Below, one piece after another: positions 19,062 to 29,416 of a stretch of DNA of 64,000 bases. The notes under the pieces were generated by a model. The model was not told the origin of the DNA. It did not search any database and was given only the letters and a program-made list of their open reading frames with translations. Source of the stretch: Neptunitalea lumnitzerae (GTDB lineage Bacteria; Bacteroidota; Bacteroidia; Flavobacteriales; Flavobacteriaceae). The stretch spans positions 124,001-188,000 of the forward strand of contig NZ_BRVO01000004.1 of assembly GCF_027924185.1 (NCBI RefSeq). Direction: 5' to 3'. Every line of letters begins with the position of its first letter. Position 1 is the stretch's first letter. A program made the translations under genes and the position numbers.

Positions 19062-19985
19062 TTACTTAAGAAACTCAATATTCCTTTTCAAACCAACGTA
19101 TTTAGTACGTTTTACAGCAGACTTTTTAAACACCTTACTAAAGGTTTCTTGGGTAAGTTCTTCCCAATCTTTATAAGTCATTTCCAAAAGATCAGGATGC
19201 GGGTTAAACAATGGTTCATTATGCGGTTTTGAAAAACGATTCCAGGGACACACATCCTGGCAAACGTCACAGCCAAACATCCAATCATCTGTTTTACCCT
19301 TAAATTCAGTCGGAATATTATCTTTCAACTCAATAGTTAAATAAGAAATGCATTTACTACCATCTACCACATAAGGTCCCACAATAGCCTCGGTAGGGCA
19401 TGCATCTATGCAAGCAGTGCAACTACCACAATGGTCTGTAGTTGGGGCATCATATACCAATGGCAGATCTATAATAAGTTCTGCTATAAAGAAAAAAGAT
19501 CCTGTTTGTTTGGCTAACAAATTAGAGTGCTTACCTATCCAGCCCAAACCACTCTTAGCCGCCCAAGCTTTATCTAACACCGGTGCCGAATCTACAAATG
19601 CTCTACCGTTTACTTCTCCTATCTCCTCTTGAATAGCTTCTAAAAGTGTTTTCAATTTATCTTTTATCACAAAATGATAATCGGTACCATACGCATATTT
19701 AGAAAGTTTAGGTGCATTTTCTGTTTGCATTTCTGAAGGGTAATAATTTAGTAATAAAGATATCACTGATTTTGCATCATCTACCAACAAACGCGGGTCT
19801 AAACGTTTATCAAAATGATTTTCCATGTAATGCATTTTCCCATGCCTACCATCGTTCAACCATTTTTCTAATCGCGGTGCTTCCTCTTCTAAAAAGGTAG
19901 CTTTAGAGATACCACAAGCCAAAAACCCAAGCTCCTTTGCTTTGGTTTTAATAAAGTCTGTATATCTAATAGTGGTAGCCTCCAA
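19062..19985 (-). CDS. queG: Epoxyqueuosine reductase
   Basis: 307 aa cobalamin- and iron-sulfur-dependent enzyme for the last step of queuosine synthesis in tRNA. The two [4Fe-4S] ligand sets are visible as [15 protein letters not shown] and CISY...[13 protein letters not shown], and the conserved [13 protein letters not shown] and GWIGKHSN segments are present. It starts five bases after the P450 stop, so it is the last gene of a ruvB-P450-queG transcript. Length is typical of the shorter form without the C-terminal HEAT repeats. Confidence 0.95.
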   Translation of the reverse strand: MEATTIRYTDFIKTKAKELGFLACGISKATFLEEEAPRLEKWLNDGRHGKMHYMENHFDKRLDPRLLVDDAKSVISLLLNYYPSEMQTENAPKLSKYAYGTDYHFVIKDKLKTLLEAIQEEIGEVNGRAFVDSAPVLDKAWAAKSGLGWIGKHSNLLAKQTGSFFFIAELIIDLPLVYDAPTTDHCGSCTACIDACPTEAIVGPYVVDGSKCISYLTIELKDNIPTEFKGKTDDWMFGCDVCQDVCPWNRFSKPHNEPLFNPHPDLLEMTYKDWEELTQETFSKVFKKSAVKRTKYVGLKRNIEFLK

Positions 19986-19990
19986 AAAAA

Positions 19991-21319
19991 TTATCGCGTT
20001 TTAAAATGCAAGATAGCATTCTTAGGCTTTAAGGTAATCAACGGTAAAATTTCAATAGGGGTACCTTTTGCTTCTATTTTAAAACGTTTTAAGAGTTCTG
20101 TAACTGCTAACACCATTTCAAACATGGCAAAATTATTACCAATACATTTACGAGGCCCTGCACCAAACGGATAATAGGCACCATTGCTCAGTACTGTTGC
20201 ATCCTCAAAACGTTCGGGTTTAAACATTAGCGGGTCTTCCCAAAAAGCTGCACTCCTATGAATTTCGTAAACCGACATTAATATATTTGCACCAGCAGGT
20301 ATACGAATATCATTATATACATCATCCTCTAAACAAACCCTATCTATAAAATATACTGGTGGGTACAAACGCATCACTTCATTAATTACAGCATTTGCAT
20401 AAGTACCCTGCTGAATACTGCTCATGAGATCTAAAGAAGCGTTTTCTTGCACCTCCTTAGCTAACTTCTCTTGAACACCTTGGTTTCTTGCCATTAATTC
20501 ACAGAAAAACGTAAGCGCATTAGAAGTAGTCTCATGCCCTGCAATAAATAATATTAATATTTCATCTATTAATTGTTCCTCTTCCATAACACCACCATCT
20601 TCATAGGTAGCCTCCAATAGCATATCTAGTAAATCGCCATAGCGTTTCCCTTCATCCCTTCTTTCAGCAACAATTTGTTTTAAGATGGTTCTAGCCTGGT
20701 GAGCATAGGCAACATTTCGCTCTATCTTGCCCGTTAACTTAAACCACCATGCTTTATAAGGTTGACGCAATTCCGACACTAACATTTTTTGGGCTGTTTC
20801 CGTAATTTCCTGAAGATTGTTAATATCATCAGAATTAGCAGCACCACTAAATAAAGCCTTAACTACGGTTTGAAAAGCCAAATCGTTAAGGATAGGAAAA
20901 ATATCTATAGGATTTTCTACAGTAATTTTATCTATTTCGGCAACTATCGCTTTTTGTACTGTTTCTAATAAGCGTACCAGATGTTTTTTATGAAAAGCAG
21001 GCTGAATCAACTTTCGTTGTTTTCGCCAATGTTCACCATTGGTGGTTAACAACCCATAGCCAACATACTTAGCTAAATCATCGGTTTGTATGCTAGACTT
21101 ATAAAAGTTCTTTTGGTTTTTCTGCAATACATACCTAGTTAACCCTGCATCTCTTGAAAACAATAACGAGGTTTTATTCCCTATTTTCAATCGAAACGTA
21201 TCTCCCAGTCTTTTAAAATTAGCCTGATGAAATGGCAACGGATTTTTAAGAATCTGTGCTGCATTTCTTAAAAACCGAAAGGTAGAAACGGTAGGTATTT
21301 CTTTTTGCAAACTCATCAT
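19991..21319 (-). CDS. Cytochrome P450
   Basis: 442 aa haem-thiolate monooxygenase. The oxygen-activating I-helix motif AGHETTS, the K-helix ExxR (EVMRLYPP), the PERF motif (FKPERFED) and the haem-binding [11 protein letters not shown] with the axial Cys are all present, so the enzyme should be active. There is no signal peptide or membrane anchor, so it is cytosolic. Overall similarity is to the fatty-acid/alkane hydroxylase-like bacterial P450s that resemble CYP4/CYP102, but the substrate cannot be read from the sequence. No ferredoxin or reductase gene is nearby. It is embedded between ruvB and queG with gaps of six and five bases. Confidence 0.93.
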   Translation of the reverse strand: MMSLQKEIPTVSTFRFLRNAAQILKNPLPFHQANFKRLGDTFRLKIGNKTSLLFSRDAGLTRYVLQKNQKNFYKSSIQTDDLAKYVGYGLLTTNGEHWRKQRKLIQPAFHKKHLVRLLETVQKAIVAEIDKITVENPIDIFPILNDLAFQTVVKALFSGAANSDDINNLQEITETAQKMLVSELRQPYKAWWFKLTGKIERNVAYAHQARTILKQIVAERRDEGKRYGDLLDMLLEATYEDGGVMEEEQLIDEILILFIAGHETTSNALTFFCELMARNQGVQEKLAKEVQENASLDLMSSIQQGTYANAVINEVMRLYPPVYFIDRVCLEDDVYNDIRIPAGANILMSVYEIHRSAAFWEDPLMFKPERFEDATVLSNGAYYPFGAGPRKCIGNNFAMFEMVLAVTELLKRFKIEAKGTPIEILPLITLKPKNAILHFKTR

Positions 21320-21325
21320 AAGGTA

Positions 21326-22348
21326 TTAGAACAATCCGCCTTGTATATTCCCTTTCACTCTCCCTAGGTGCTTATAAGCTAACTCTGTTACCTCTCTTCC
21401 CCTTGGGGTTCTAATAATAAAGCCTTGTTGAATTAAAAAAGGTTCGTATACCTCTTCTATGGTTTCGGCACTATCAGAAACAGCCGTAGCCAATGTGGTA
21501 ATACCTACAGGCCCGCCTTTAAACTTATCTATAATGGTAGTTAATATTTTATTATCCATTTCATCTAAGCCATGCGCATCTACATTTAATGCTTTCAAGG
21601 CATATTTAGAAATTTCTATGTCTATAGACCCATTACCTTTTATTTGAGCAAAGTCTCTAACTCTACGTAGTAATGCATTTGCAATACGAGGTGTACCTCT
21701 ACTTCTTCCAGCAATTTCTATAGCCGCCTCCATACTAATAGGTACTCTTAAAATACTAGAGCTACGCTGTACAATATCTGCTAAAAGTTCGGTAGAATAA
21801 TATTGTAACCTACTCTGAATACCAAAACGAGCACGCATAGGTGCTGTAAGTAACCCAGAACGTGTGGTGGCACCTACCAATGTAAACGGATTCAAATTAA
21901 TTTGTACGGTTCTAGCATTAGGCCCCGATTCTAACATAATATCTATCTTAAAATCTTCCATGGCAGAATATAAATATTCTTCTACAATAGGACTCAATCT
22001 ATGAATCTCGTCTATAAATAAAATATCTCTTTCATCTAAATTGGTTAATAACCCAGCTAAATCACCTGGTTTATCTAACACAGGGCCCGAAGTTATTTTA
22101 ATTCCTACCTCTAATTCATTAGCTAAAATATTTGCCAAAGTAGTTTTACCTAGTCCCGGAGGTCCATGAAATAAGGTATGATCTAAAGCTTCGCCACGTA
22201 AATTGGCTGCCTTTACAAAAATCTCTAAATTTTCTAACACCGATGCTTGTCCTGTAAAATCGTTAAAAGACAACGGTCTAAGTGCTTTTTCTATATCTAT
22301 TTCTTCAGAAGAAAAGTTAGATTTCTCAGGATCTAAGTGACTATTCAT
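21326..22348 (-). CDS. ruvB: Holliday junction branch migration ATPase RuvB
   Basis: 340 aa AAA+ motor that drives branch migration with RuvA. Walker [10 protein letters not shown], Walker B FIDEIHRL, sensor GATTRSGLL and the C-terminal winged-helix region ([16 protein letters not shown]) are intact and of standard length. First gene of the operon with the P450 and queG. Starts at ATG 22348 ([10 protein letters not shown]). Confidence 0.97.
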   Translation of the reverse strand: MNSHLDPEKSNFSSEEIDIEKALRPLSFNDFTGQASVLENLEIFVKAANLRGEALDHTLFHGPPGLGKTTLANILANELEVGIKITSGPVLDKPGDLAGLLTNLDERDILFIDEIHRLSPIVEEYLYSAMEDFKIDIMLESGPNARTVQINLNPFTLVGATTRSGLLTAPMRARFGIQSRLQYYSTELLADIVQRSSSILRVPISMEAAIEIAGRSRGTPRIANALLRRVRDFAQIKGNGSIDIEISKYALKALNVDAHGLDEMDNKILTTIIDKFKGGPVGITTLATAVSDSAETIEEVYEPFLIQQGFIIRTPRGREVTELAYKHLGRVKGNIQGGLF

Positions 22349-22383
22349 AAAATTATTGCTTAATTTAGAGGAAAATATTTACA

Positions 22384-22411
22384 CAAACATAACCCTCCTT
22401 TAGCAAAGATA
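22384..22411 (-). promoter_or_regulatory. Two candidate -7 boxes for ruvB
   Basis: Two exact TAnnTTTG matches on the minus strand, TATGTTTG (22391-22384) and TATCTTTG (22411-22404), lie 35 and 55 bases before the ruvB ATG. No -33 TTG is evident for either, so which is used is open. Confidence 0.35.
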
Positions 22412-22558
22412 CTAAAAGTAAAGTCATAATATTATAGGAATAAAAATAGCACCAACCGATGATAATTGTCATGTGTGTTATTAAAAAAAAGGATGACTTT
22501 TACAGTGTAATAAAAACAGAATTAAAAATTAATTACTAACTACATAAAATTAATTAAA

Positions 22559-24154
22559 ATGGGATTTAATCTTAAGCAATACGGAATTGAGGTAGAGACT
22601 ATCTTTAGAAACAGTAGTGTACCAGTTTTATATGAACTAGGTTTGAGATTGGAAAAAGGAACTGCGATATCTGACGTAGGAGCCTTGATGACTTACTCTG
22701 GTGAAAAAACCGGAAGAAGCCCTAAAGATAAAAGAGTTGTTAAACATCCAGAGTCTGAAAACAACATCGACTGGGGTAAAATTAACATCGCTTTAGAAGA
22801 AAGAGTTTTCATGCTAAACCACGAAAGAGCAATTGACTACTTAAACATTAAAGAACACTTATACGTAGTTGACGCCTTTGCAGGTTGGGATCCAAAATAT
22901 AGACTAAAAGTTCGTATTATTTGTACAAGAGCATACCACGCATTATTTATGCAAAACATGCTTATTATGCCAACAGAAGAAGAGTTAGCTAACTTTGGTG
23001 AGCCAGATTACGTAGTATTCAACGCTGGTGGATTTAAAGCTAACAGCTATACTACAGGTATGACTTCTAAAACTTCTGTAGATGTATCTTTAGAAAGAAA
23101 AGAAATTGTAATCTTAGGTACTGAGTATGCAGGTGAAATGAAAAAAGGTATCTTCGGTATCATGAACTACTTAATGCCATTAGAAGGTGTTATGCCAATG
23201 CACTGTTCTGCTAACGTAGGTGAAGAAGGAGATGTTACCGTATTATTCGGATTATCTGGTACTGGTAAAACAACTTTAAGTGCTGACCCTAAACGTAAAT
23301 TAATCGGTGATGATGAGCACTGCTGGACAGACGAAGGTACTTTCAACATTGAAGGTGGATGTTATGCAAAAGCTATCGACTTATCTGCTGAAAAAGAACC
23401 AGACATCTTTAACGCTATCAAGTTTGGTACTGTATTAGAAAACGTAGTTTATGATGAAGCTACAAGAACAGTAGATTACACAGATGTTTCTATCACTCAA
23501 AACACTAGAGCATCTTACCCAATCAACTATATTGAAAATGCACAGATTCCTTGTGTTGCTGGTCAACCTAAGAACATCATTTTCTTAACTTGTGACGCAT
23601 TTGGTGTACTTCCTCCAGTAAGTAAACTAACTCCAGAGCAAGCTAGTTACCACTTTATCTCAGGATATACTGCTAAAGTTGCAGGTACTGAAATGGGAGT
23701 AACTGAACCAGAAGCTACATTTAGCGCATGTTTCGGAGCTGCTTTCATGATGTGGCACCCTAACAAATACGCTGAGTTATTAGCTGAGAAAATTAAAAAA
23801 CACGGTGTTACTGCTTGGTTAGTGAACACTGGATGGACTGGTGGAGCTTACGGTGTAGGTAACAGAATGAAATTGAAATATACTCGTTCAATGATTGACG
23901 GTATCCACAGTGGAGCTTTTGATAATGTAGAGTACGTTAAAGATGCTAGCTTCGGATTTGAAATCCCAACAAGCTGTCCTGATGTACCATCTGAAATCTT
24001 AGTACCAGAAAACACTTGGTCTGATAAAGCTGCTTACGCTAAAACTAAAGCTAAATTAGTTTCTTTATTCCAGAAAAACTTTGAGCAATTTGCTGATGGT
24101 GTGAATGAGGAAATCACAGCTGCAGGTCCAAAATCTGACTTAGTAGACGCTTAA
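22559..24154 (+). CDS. pckA: Phosphoenolpyruvate carboxykinase (ATP)
   Basis: 531 aa. Converts oxaloacetate plus ATP to phosphoenolpyruvate, the entry to gluconeogenesis (or the reverse, fixing CO2). The kinase P-loop [11 protein letters not shown], the substrate loop [14 protein letters not shown], the metal-binding GDDEHCW and the signature TGWTGG are all present. Codon use and a strongly conserved sequence suggest high expression. It is monocistronic, divergent from ruvB, with its own terminator. Confidence 0.98.
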   Translation: MGFNLKQYGIEVETIFRNSSVPVLYELGLRLEKGTAISDVGALMTYSGEKTGRSPKDKRVVKHPESENNIDWGKINIALEERVFMLNHERAIDYLNIKEHLYVVDAFAGWDPKYRLKVRIICTRAYHALFMQNMLIMPTEEELANFGEPDYVVFNAGGFKANSYTTGMTSKTSVDVSLERKEIVILGTEYAGEMKKGIFGIMNYLMPLEGVMPMHCSANVGEEGDVTVLFGLSGTGKTTLSADPKRKLIGDDEHCWTDEGTFNIEGGCYAKAIDLSAEKEPDIFNAIKFGTVLENVVYDEATRTVDYTDVSITQNTRASYPINYIENAQIPCVAGQPKNIIFLTCDAFGVLPPVSKLTPEQASYHFISGYTAKVAGTEMGVTEPEATFSACFGAAFMMWHPNKYAELLAEKIKKHGVTAWLVNTGWTGGAYGVGNRMKLKYTRSMIDGIHSGAFDNVEYVKDASFGFEIPTSCPDVPSEILVPENTWSDKAAYAKTKAKLVSLFQKNFEQFADGVNEEITAAGPKSDLVDA

Positions 24155-24210
24155 TCAATAGAATTATAAATAAGATTGAAGTATAAGTTGTGTTAAAAAT
24201 CAATCGCCTA

Positions 24211-24238
24211 AAGCCCTCCTTCATAAGGAGGGCTTTTT
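24211..24238 (+). terminator. Terminator of pckA
   Basis: Stem AAGCCCTCCTT/AAGGAGGGCTT with a three-base loop, followed by T. It also lies directly after the convergent ZIP gene stop at 24240. Confidence 0.9.
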
Positions 24239-24239
24239 G

Positions 24240-24947
24240 TTATATAACCATTTCACCTACTACACCAACCAAAAAGCCAGCAATAGCACCCAGCGAAGTA
24301 ATATAATTTTTAGAAAGCTTACTCTCTGGTATGATATCTTGAATAAGCAAATAGAGTATACCTCCACCAGAAAAGGTCATTAAAACGTCTCTAAAGTAGC
24401 TATGCTCGGCTAATAGATAATGCCCGCCTAACGCACCAACTACCCCACAAAAACTCAAAAAGAAAAATATTATTAATACCTTTTTTGTAGTATAACCACT
24501 CAGTACCAAATCTCGAAACGAGTTAAAAGCCTCGGGTAAATTCTGTAAACCAATAAACACCGCTAACAACATAGCCATTTTCACATCTAATGCAAAGGTG
24601 GCACCTAACGCAATAGACTCTGGTATAAAATCCATCATCATGGCTAATAAAGTAGCTGTCTGCCCTCCTTTCTTAGCTAGATACCTGTCTAACCACATAA
24701 ATAATAAAGCCCCAAACATAAACACAACTGCAAATACTCCAACTGATAAACCTTCCATACCTGTTGGTACTAAAACTAATGCTACTGCCGATAACATAAT
24801 ACCAGCACCAAAAGACATTAGTCCGTGAATAATTTCATACTTTACAGGCTTCTCTTTTACATGATGATTAAACACATTAGCCAACACACCACCCACAAAC
24901 ACCGTGATACCAGATAACAACGCAAACAAAACCATTTTTAAAATCAT
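24240..24947 (-). CDS. ZIP-family metal transporter-like protein
   Basis: 235 aa, seven or eight hydrophobic helices, resembling bacterial ZIP permeases that import zinc or other divalent metals into the cytoplasm. The TM4 and TM5 metal-site motifs are recognisable but changed: DFIPES (106-111) in place of HNxPEG, and QNLPEA (135-140) in place of a His-containing motif. Pro and Glu are kept while both His are missing, so specificity or activity may differ from standard zinc importers. It is alone, convergent with pckA. Start MILKMVLF is a good first membrane helix. Confidence 0.85.
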   Translation of the reverse strand: MILKMVLFALLSGITVFVGGVLANVFNHHVKEKPVKYEIIHGLMSFGAGIMLSAVALVLVPTGMEGLSVGVFAVVFMFGALLFMWLDRYLAKKGGQTATLLAMMMDFIPESIALGATFALDVKMAMLLAVFIGLQNLPEAFNSFRDLVLSGYTTKKVLIIFFFLSFCGVVGALGGHYLLAEHSYFRDVLMTFSGGGILYLLIQDIIPESKLSKNYITSLGAIAGFLVGVVGEMVI

Positions 24948-25010
24948 ACCTCAAGCTTAATTAAAGATTAGTAACATCCGTATACCAAATTACACAAATA
25001 CTATACAAAC

Positions 25011-25048
25011 AAAAAAAAGGGCTTTCTAAAATTAGAAAGCCCTTTTTT
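25011..25048 (-). terminator. Terminator of the act-cta operon
   Basis: Perfect stem GGGCTTTCTAA/TTAGAAAGCCC flanked by A and T runs on both sides, so active in both directions. It follows the ctaD stop at 25066. Confidence 0.9.
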
Positions 25049-25065
25049 ATAATATATAATAGTTT

Positions 25066-26847
25066 TTAGTGGTTCGAATCTTCTTCCCCGTCTATTAATG
25101 GAACCGTTTGTGGAACGAAATCCTGACCTGGGATAATATATTCTCCATCTTCTCTTAACTTACTATAGTCATAAGCCCATCTGTGAACCTCTGGAATAGC
25201 ACCTGGCCAGTTACCATGTAAATGCTCAACAGGAGTTGTCCATTCTAATGTGTTAGACTTCCAAGGGTTTTGAGTTGCAGGAGCACCATAGAACATACTT
25301 CTAAAGAAGTTGTATAAGAATATTAACTGAGCAAAACCAGCTATAATAGCAAATACAGTAATTACTACTTGTGTATCTTGTAACTCATCAAATAATGGGA
25401 AATTTGTATAATCATAATAACGTCTTGGTACACCAGCTAACCCTACAAAGTGCATTGGGAAGAATACCCCATAAGCAGCAACTGCAGTAATCCAAAAGTG
25501 TAAATACCCTAAGTTTTTATTTAACATTCTTCCAAACATTTTAGGGTACCAGTGGTAAATACCAGCAAACATACCATATAAAGAAGAAATACCCATTACT
25601 AAGTGGAAGTGAGCCACTACGAAATATGTATCGTGAACGTTAATATCTAATGTACTATCTCCTAAAATAATACCAGTTAAACCACCAGTAATAAAAGTAG
25701 ATACTAAACCAATAGAAAATAACATTGCAGGGTTCATTTGTAAGTTACCTTTCCAAATAGTAGTAATGTAGTTAAATGCTTTAACTGCAGATGGAATTGC
25801 AATTAATAATGTAGTAAAGGTAAACACAGACCCTAAGAATGGGTTCATACCAGACACGAACATATGGTGACCCCATACAATTGTAGAAAGGAATGCGATA
25901 CCTAAAATAGATAATATCATAGCTCTGTAACCAAAGATAGGTTTACGAGAGTTTGTTGCAATAATTTCAGAAGTAATACCTAATGCAGGTAATAATACAA
26001 TATATACCTCTGGGTGACCTAAGAACCAAAATAAGTGCTCATATAATACTGGAGAACCACCTTGATAATGTAAAACTTCACCACCAATAAAAATATCTGA
26101 CAAGAAGAATGAAGTACCAAAACTTCTATCCATTATTAATAATAATGCTGCAGATAATAATACAGGGAAAGAAACAACACCAATAACAGCAGTAATAAAT
26201 AACGCCCAAATAGTTAAAGGAAGTCTAGTCATAGTCATTCCTTTAGTACGTAAGTTAATAACTGTTACAATATAGTTTAATGACCCCATTAAAGAAGAAG
26301 CAATAAATATTGCCATAGACACTAACCATAATGTCATACCTAAACCAGAACCAGGTTGTGCTGCTGCTAAAGCACTTAAAGGAGGATAGATTGTCCACCC
26401 AGCAGCTGCAGGACCAGCTTCAATAAACAATGAAGACACCATGATGATACTTGATAAAAAGAACATCCAATAAGAAAGCATGTTCATAAAACCAGAAGCC
26501 ATATCACGAGCTCCAATTTGTAATGGAATTAATAAGTTACTAAAAGTACCACTTAAACCCTGTGTTAATACAAAGAATACCATAATAGTACCGTGAATAG
26601 TAACCAATGCTAAGTAGATGTTTGCATCCATAACACCTTCTGGTGCCCATTTACCTAGTAATACTTCAAAAATTTTGAAGGATTCACCTGGCCATGCTAA
26701 TTGCATTCTAAATAGCAACGACATTCCAATACCTATAACACCCATTAACAAACCGGTGATAAGGAATTGTTTAGAAATCATTTTATGATCCTGACTAAAG
26801 ATGTACTTTGTTATAAAAGTTTCTTTATGATGTGCGTGTCCTGACAT
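25066..26847 (-). CDS. ctaD: Cytochrome c oxidase subunit I
   Basis: 593 aa catalytic subunit of the aa3-type oxidase, twelve or more membrane helices. Haem and CuB ligands are visible: His in IHGTIMVFF (low-spin haem), GHPEVY (CuB His with the cross-linked Tyr), GHHMFVSG (CuB pair) and HDTYFVVAHFHLVMG (haem a3 and a). It reduces oxygen to water and pumps protons. Last gene of the operon, 35 bases after ctaC. Starts at MSGHAHHKETF. Confidence 0.98.
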   Translation of the reverse strand: MSGHAHHKETFITKYIFSQDHKMISKQFLITGLLMGVIGIGMSLLFRMQLAWPGESFKIFEVLLGKWAPEGVMDANIYLALVTIHGTIMVFFVLTQGLSGTFSNLLIPLQIGARDMASGFMNMLSYWMFFLSSIIMVSSLFIEAGPAAAGWTIYPPLSALAAAQPGSGLGMTLWLVSMAIFIASSLMGSLNYIVTVINLRTKGMTMTRLPLTIWALFITAVIGVVSFPVLLSAALLLIMDRSFGTSFFLSDIFIGGEVLHYQGGSPVLYEHLFWFLGHPEVYIVLLPALGITSEIIATNSRKPIFGYRAMILSILGIAFLSTIVWGHHMFVSGMNPFLGSVFTFTTLLIAIPSAVKAFNYITTIWKGNLQMNPAMLFSIGLVSTFITGGLTGIILGDSTLDINVHDTYFVVAHFHLVMGISSLYGMFAGIYHWYPKMFGRMLNKNLGYLHFWITAVAAYGVFFPMHFVGLAGVPRRYYDYTNFPLFDELQDTQVVITVFAIIAGFAQLIFLYNFFRSMFYGAPATQNPWKSNTLEWTTPVEHLHGNWPGAIPEVHRWAYDYSKLREDGEYIIPGQDFVPQTVPLIDGEEDSNH

Positions 26848-26882
26848 GATTTATTTTCTTTCAGTTAAATTTTAATATCTTA

Positions 26883-28016
26883 CTAATTAACTCCTATAAT
26901 TTTAGCTTCTTCATCAGAAACTAATTCTACTTGAGCAACTGCTTCAGTGGTTTCGGTTTTGGTATCTTCTTTACCCATTGATGCAGCAAATGTTTTTTGT
27001 TCGCTCAACCAAGCATTGTATTCTTCCTCAGTCTCTACCACTATTCTCATTTGCATGTTATAGTGAGACTGACCACAAATTTTATTACATAATAATAAAT
27101 AGTCAAACTCGTATGGATCAGCATCCATTCCTTTAGCTCTCTTCTCTGCTCTAATTTCGTTAATGGTATTCACTTTTTCAACAATTCCATCATCTACACG
27201 CATTTCCTCAGTAGTAACTGTAGGTGTAAACGCAAATTGTGTAATCATACCAGGAACACAGTTCATTTGAGCTCTAAAGTGAGGCATATAAGCAGAGTGT
27301 AAAACATCTTGAGAACGCATTTTAAATAACACCTTCTTACCTACAGGTAAATGTAACTCTGTTGTAATTTTATCATCTTGTGCATATGGGTCAGACTCAT
27401 CAATACCTAAAACATTTGCTTTAGCAATATCAATTAATCTAACATTAGCATCACCTAATACATTATCCGCTCCAGCATATCTTGCTTTCCAGTTAAATTG
27501 TTGAGCATATAACTCAATAACTATCGGATCCTCATCTTCATCAATACTAGTAATACTTACCCAGTTGTATAAACCGTATAAGATTAAACCAGCTAATGTT
27601 AACGCAGGAATGATAGACCAAATAACCTCTAATTTATTATTGTGAGCCAAGAACATAGCCTTTTTACCTTCTTCTCCTCTGTATTTAAAAGCAAAGTAGT
27701 GTAATAAAGCCTGAGTGATGAACTGAACAATAAAAATTAAAACAAACGATATTGCCATTAAATTATCATAATCTTCACCGTGTGCAGAAGCAGGAGTTCC
27801 TAATAAGAAACTACCCCATTTCCACATAGAGAAAATCATTAAAATGTAAAGGAATACCAAGAAAGCAAACATTAAATAACCATTCAATTTGTTATCCTTG
27901 TCATTTGCTACTTGCGAATTATCTGCATTTACCTGAGATAATTCGAAAATTTTAGTCATTTGCCATACTGCAATGGCAACTAATATTAAAACTATTATAG
28001 CTAAAAAAGTAGTCAT
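26883..28016 (-). CDS. ctaC: Cytochrome c oxidase subunit II
   Basis: 377 aa. Three hydrophobic segments near the N terminus (about 1-19, 47-72 and 85-110 with a further helix at 136-156) are followed by a periplasmic cupredoxin domain with the dinuclear CuA site: His in DVLHSAYMPHF and CNKICGQSHYNM. It accepts electrons from a haem c donor and passes them to subunit I. There is no CxxCH motif, so unlike caa3 enzymes it has no fused cytochrome c and needs a separate donor, most likely from the Act complex coded just upstream. The C-terminal tail is acidic and Thr/Glu-rich. Confidence 0.96.
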   Translation of the reverse strand: MTTFLAIIVLILVAIAVWQMTKIFELSQVNADNSQVANDKDNKLNGYLMFAFLVFLYILMIFSMWKWGSFLLGTPASAHGEDYDNLMAISFVLIFIVQFITQALLHYFAFKYRGEEGKKAMFLAHNNKLEVIWSIIPALTLAGLILYGLYNWVSITSIDEDEDPIVIELYAQQFNWKARYAGADNVLGDANVRLIDIAKANVLGIDESDPYAQDDKITTELHLPVGKKVLFKMRSQDVLHSAYMPHFRAQMNCVPGMITQFAFTPTVTTEEMRVDDGIVEKVNTINEIRAEKRAKGMDADPYEFDYLLLCNKICGQSHYNMQMRIVVETEEEYNAWLSEQKTFAASMGKEDTKTETTEAVAQVELVSDEEAKIIGVN

Positions 28017-28043
28017 TATATATTTTGTTTACTTGATACTCTA

Positions 28044-29384
28044 TTAATAATGAAAATGTTTACTCTCTCCAATAAACGGATTACGCTTAGCCAATAAAGG
28101 CACTTTAGTTAAAGCTGTAAATACAACCATAATAAATAACCCTAAGAAGAATAATACACTTGAAATTTCTGGAATACCTATTGACCATTGAGAACCAACT
28201 GTAGATGGCATAATCATGTTGTAGATATCTAAATAGTGACCTACTAAGATTACACATCCTACCATAATGATAAACCAACCTAAACGTTTGTAATCACTAT
28301 TCATTAATACTAATAATGGGAATAAGAAATTCATAACTACCATTCCAAAGAAAGGTAATTTATAATCTGCAATTCTTTGAACGAAGTATGTAGCTTCTTC
28401 AGGTATGTTAGAATACCAGTATAACAAGAATTGAGAGAACCATAAATAAGTCCAGAAGATACTAATACCAAACATAAACTTGGCTAAATCATGAAGGTGA
28501 CTATCATTTACATATTCTAAATAACCTTTAGATTTTAAGTAGATAGTTACCATTGCAATAACTGTAATACCAGATACAAACATACTAGCAAATACATACC
28601 ATGCAAATAAGGTACTGAACCAGTGTGGTTCAACACTCATAATCCAATCCCAAGACATCATAGATTCTGTTACTAAGAAGAATACCAAGAAAACCGCAGA
28701 TATTCTAAAATTTTTCACATAGTATCTATCATCTTCAGCAGTATCTTGTGCAATAGAGAATTTACGAGAGAACTGACGGTATAATACCCAACCAGCAACG
28801 TAAATAACCGCACGAATTAAGAAAGATACCATATTCAAGTATCCACTCTTACCTTGTAATAAGTGGTCTTCTGCTACAACTTCTTTATCTGTCCAGATAA
28901 ATAAGTGATGGTGCCCCATATTAGCAACAACCCAAACTACTATTAAGATTACAGCACCTGGTAACAAGTAAGCTGTAATACCTTCCATAACTCTAAACAA
29001 TACTGGAGACCAACCTGCCTGAGCTGCACGGTTAATAGCATAGAATGCTAAAACTCCTAAAGAGATCATCATAAAGAAGAAAGCAGCTACATATAAAGCC
29101 GCATATGGCTTATTTTGTAACTGATGAAAAACATGCTCATCATGCTCTGCACTATGCCCTTCAGCATGTGCCTCATGAGAAGCTTCTCCATGATGTGCCG
29201 TAACTGCCTCACCATGTTCTTCATGAGCCTCTGTTTCATGTCCTCCATGTCCGGCATTTGATACCATTGCTTTAGCTTCTTCCACAGTACCCGGCGCACT
29301 TATAAAACCGTATGCTATACCAAGAAGACCAACAATCATTAATATGATTGCTCCCATTCTTAATTTACTAGAAAACGTATACAT
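28044..29384 (-). CDS. actF: Alternative complex III subunit ActF
   Basis: 446 aa membrane subunit of the quinol:cytochrome c/oxidase oxidoreductase. About ten helices; the first (10-28) is followed by an unusual loop at 46-87 with 12 His mixed with Glu and Ala, then the remaining helices. ActF is a paralogue-like partner of ActC with roughly ten helices and is thought to help proton movement. Position between actE and ctaC supports the call. The start at MYTFSSKLRMG places the first helix correctly. Confidence 0.92.
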   Translation of the reverse strand: MYTFSSKLRMGAIILMIVGLLGIAYGFISAPGTVEEAKAMVSNAGHGGHETEAHEEHGEAVTAHHGEASHEAHAEGHSAEHDEHVFHQLQNKPYAALYVAAFFFMMISLGVLAFYAINRAAQAGWSPVLFRVMEGITAYLLPGAVILIVVWVVANMGHHHLFIWTDKEVVAEDHLLQGKSGYLNMVSFLIRAVIYVAGWVLYRQFSRKFSIAQDTAEDDRYYVKNFRISAVFLVFFLVTESMMSWDWIMSVEPHWFSTLFAWYVFASMFVSGITVIAMVTIYLKSKGYLEYVNDSHLHDLAKFMFGISIFWTYLWFSQFLLYWYSNIPEEATYFVQRIADYKLPFFGMVVMNFLFPLLVLMNSDYKRLGWFIIMVGCVILVGHYLDIYNMIMPSTVGSQWSIGIPEISSVLFFLGLFIMVVFTALTKVPLLAKRNPFIGESKHFHY

Positions 29385-29416
29385 ATCTTTAAAATATATC
29401 TCTTTATTGTATTGTT

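Noticed and set aside
19026-19232. 68 aa open frame on the plus strand with an ATG and A-rich upstream sequence
   Set aside because: It overlaps the conserved 3' end of queG in antisense and has no recognisable domain or promoter box.
22459-22472. Imperfect palindrome ATGATAATTGTCAT in the ruvB-pckA spacer, like an FNR/CRP-type site
   Set aside because: One of seven pairs fails and a palindrome of this quality is expected by chance in about one of four spacers of this size; no second copy is seen.
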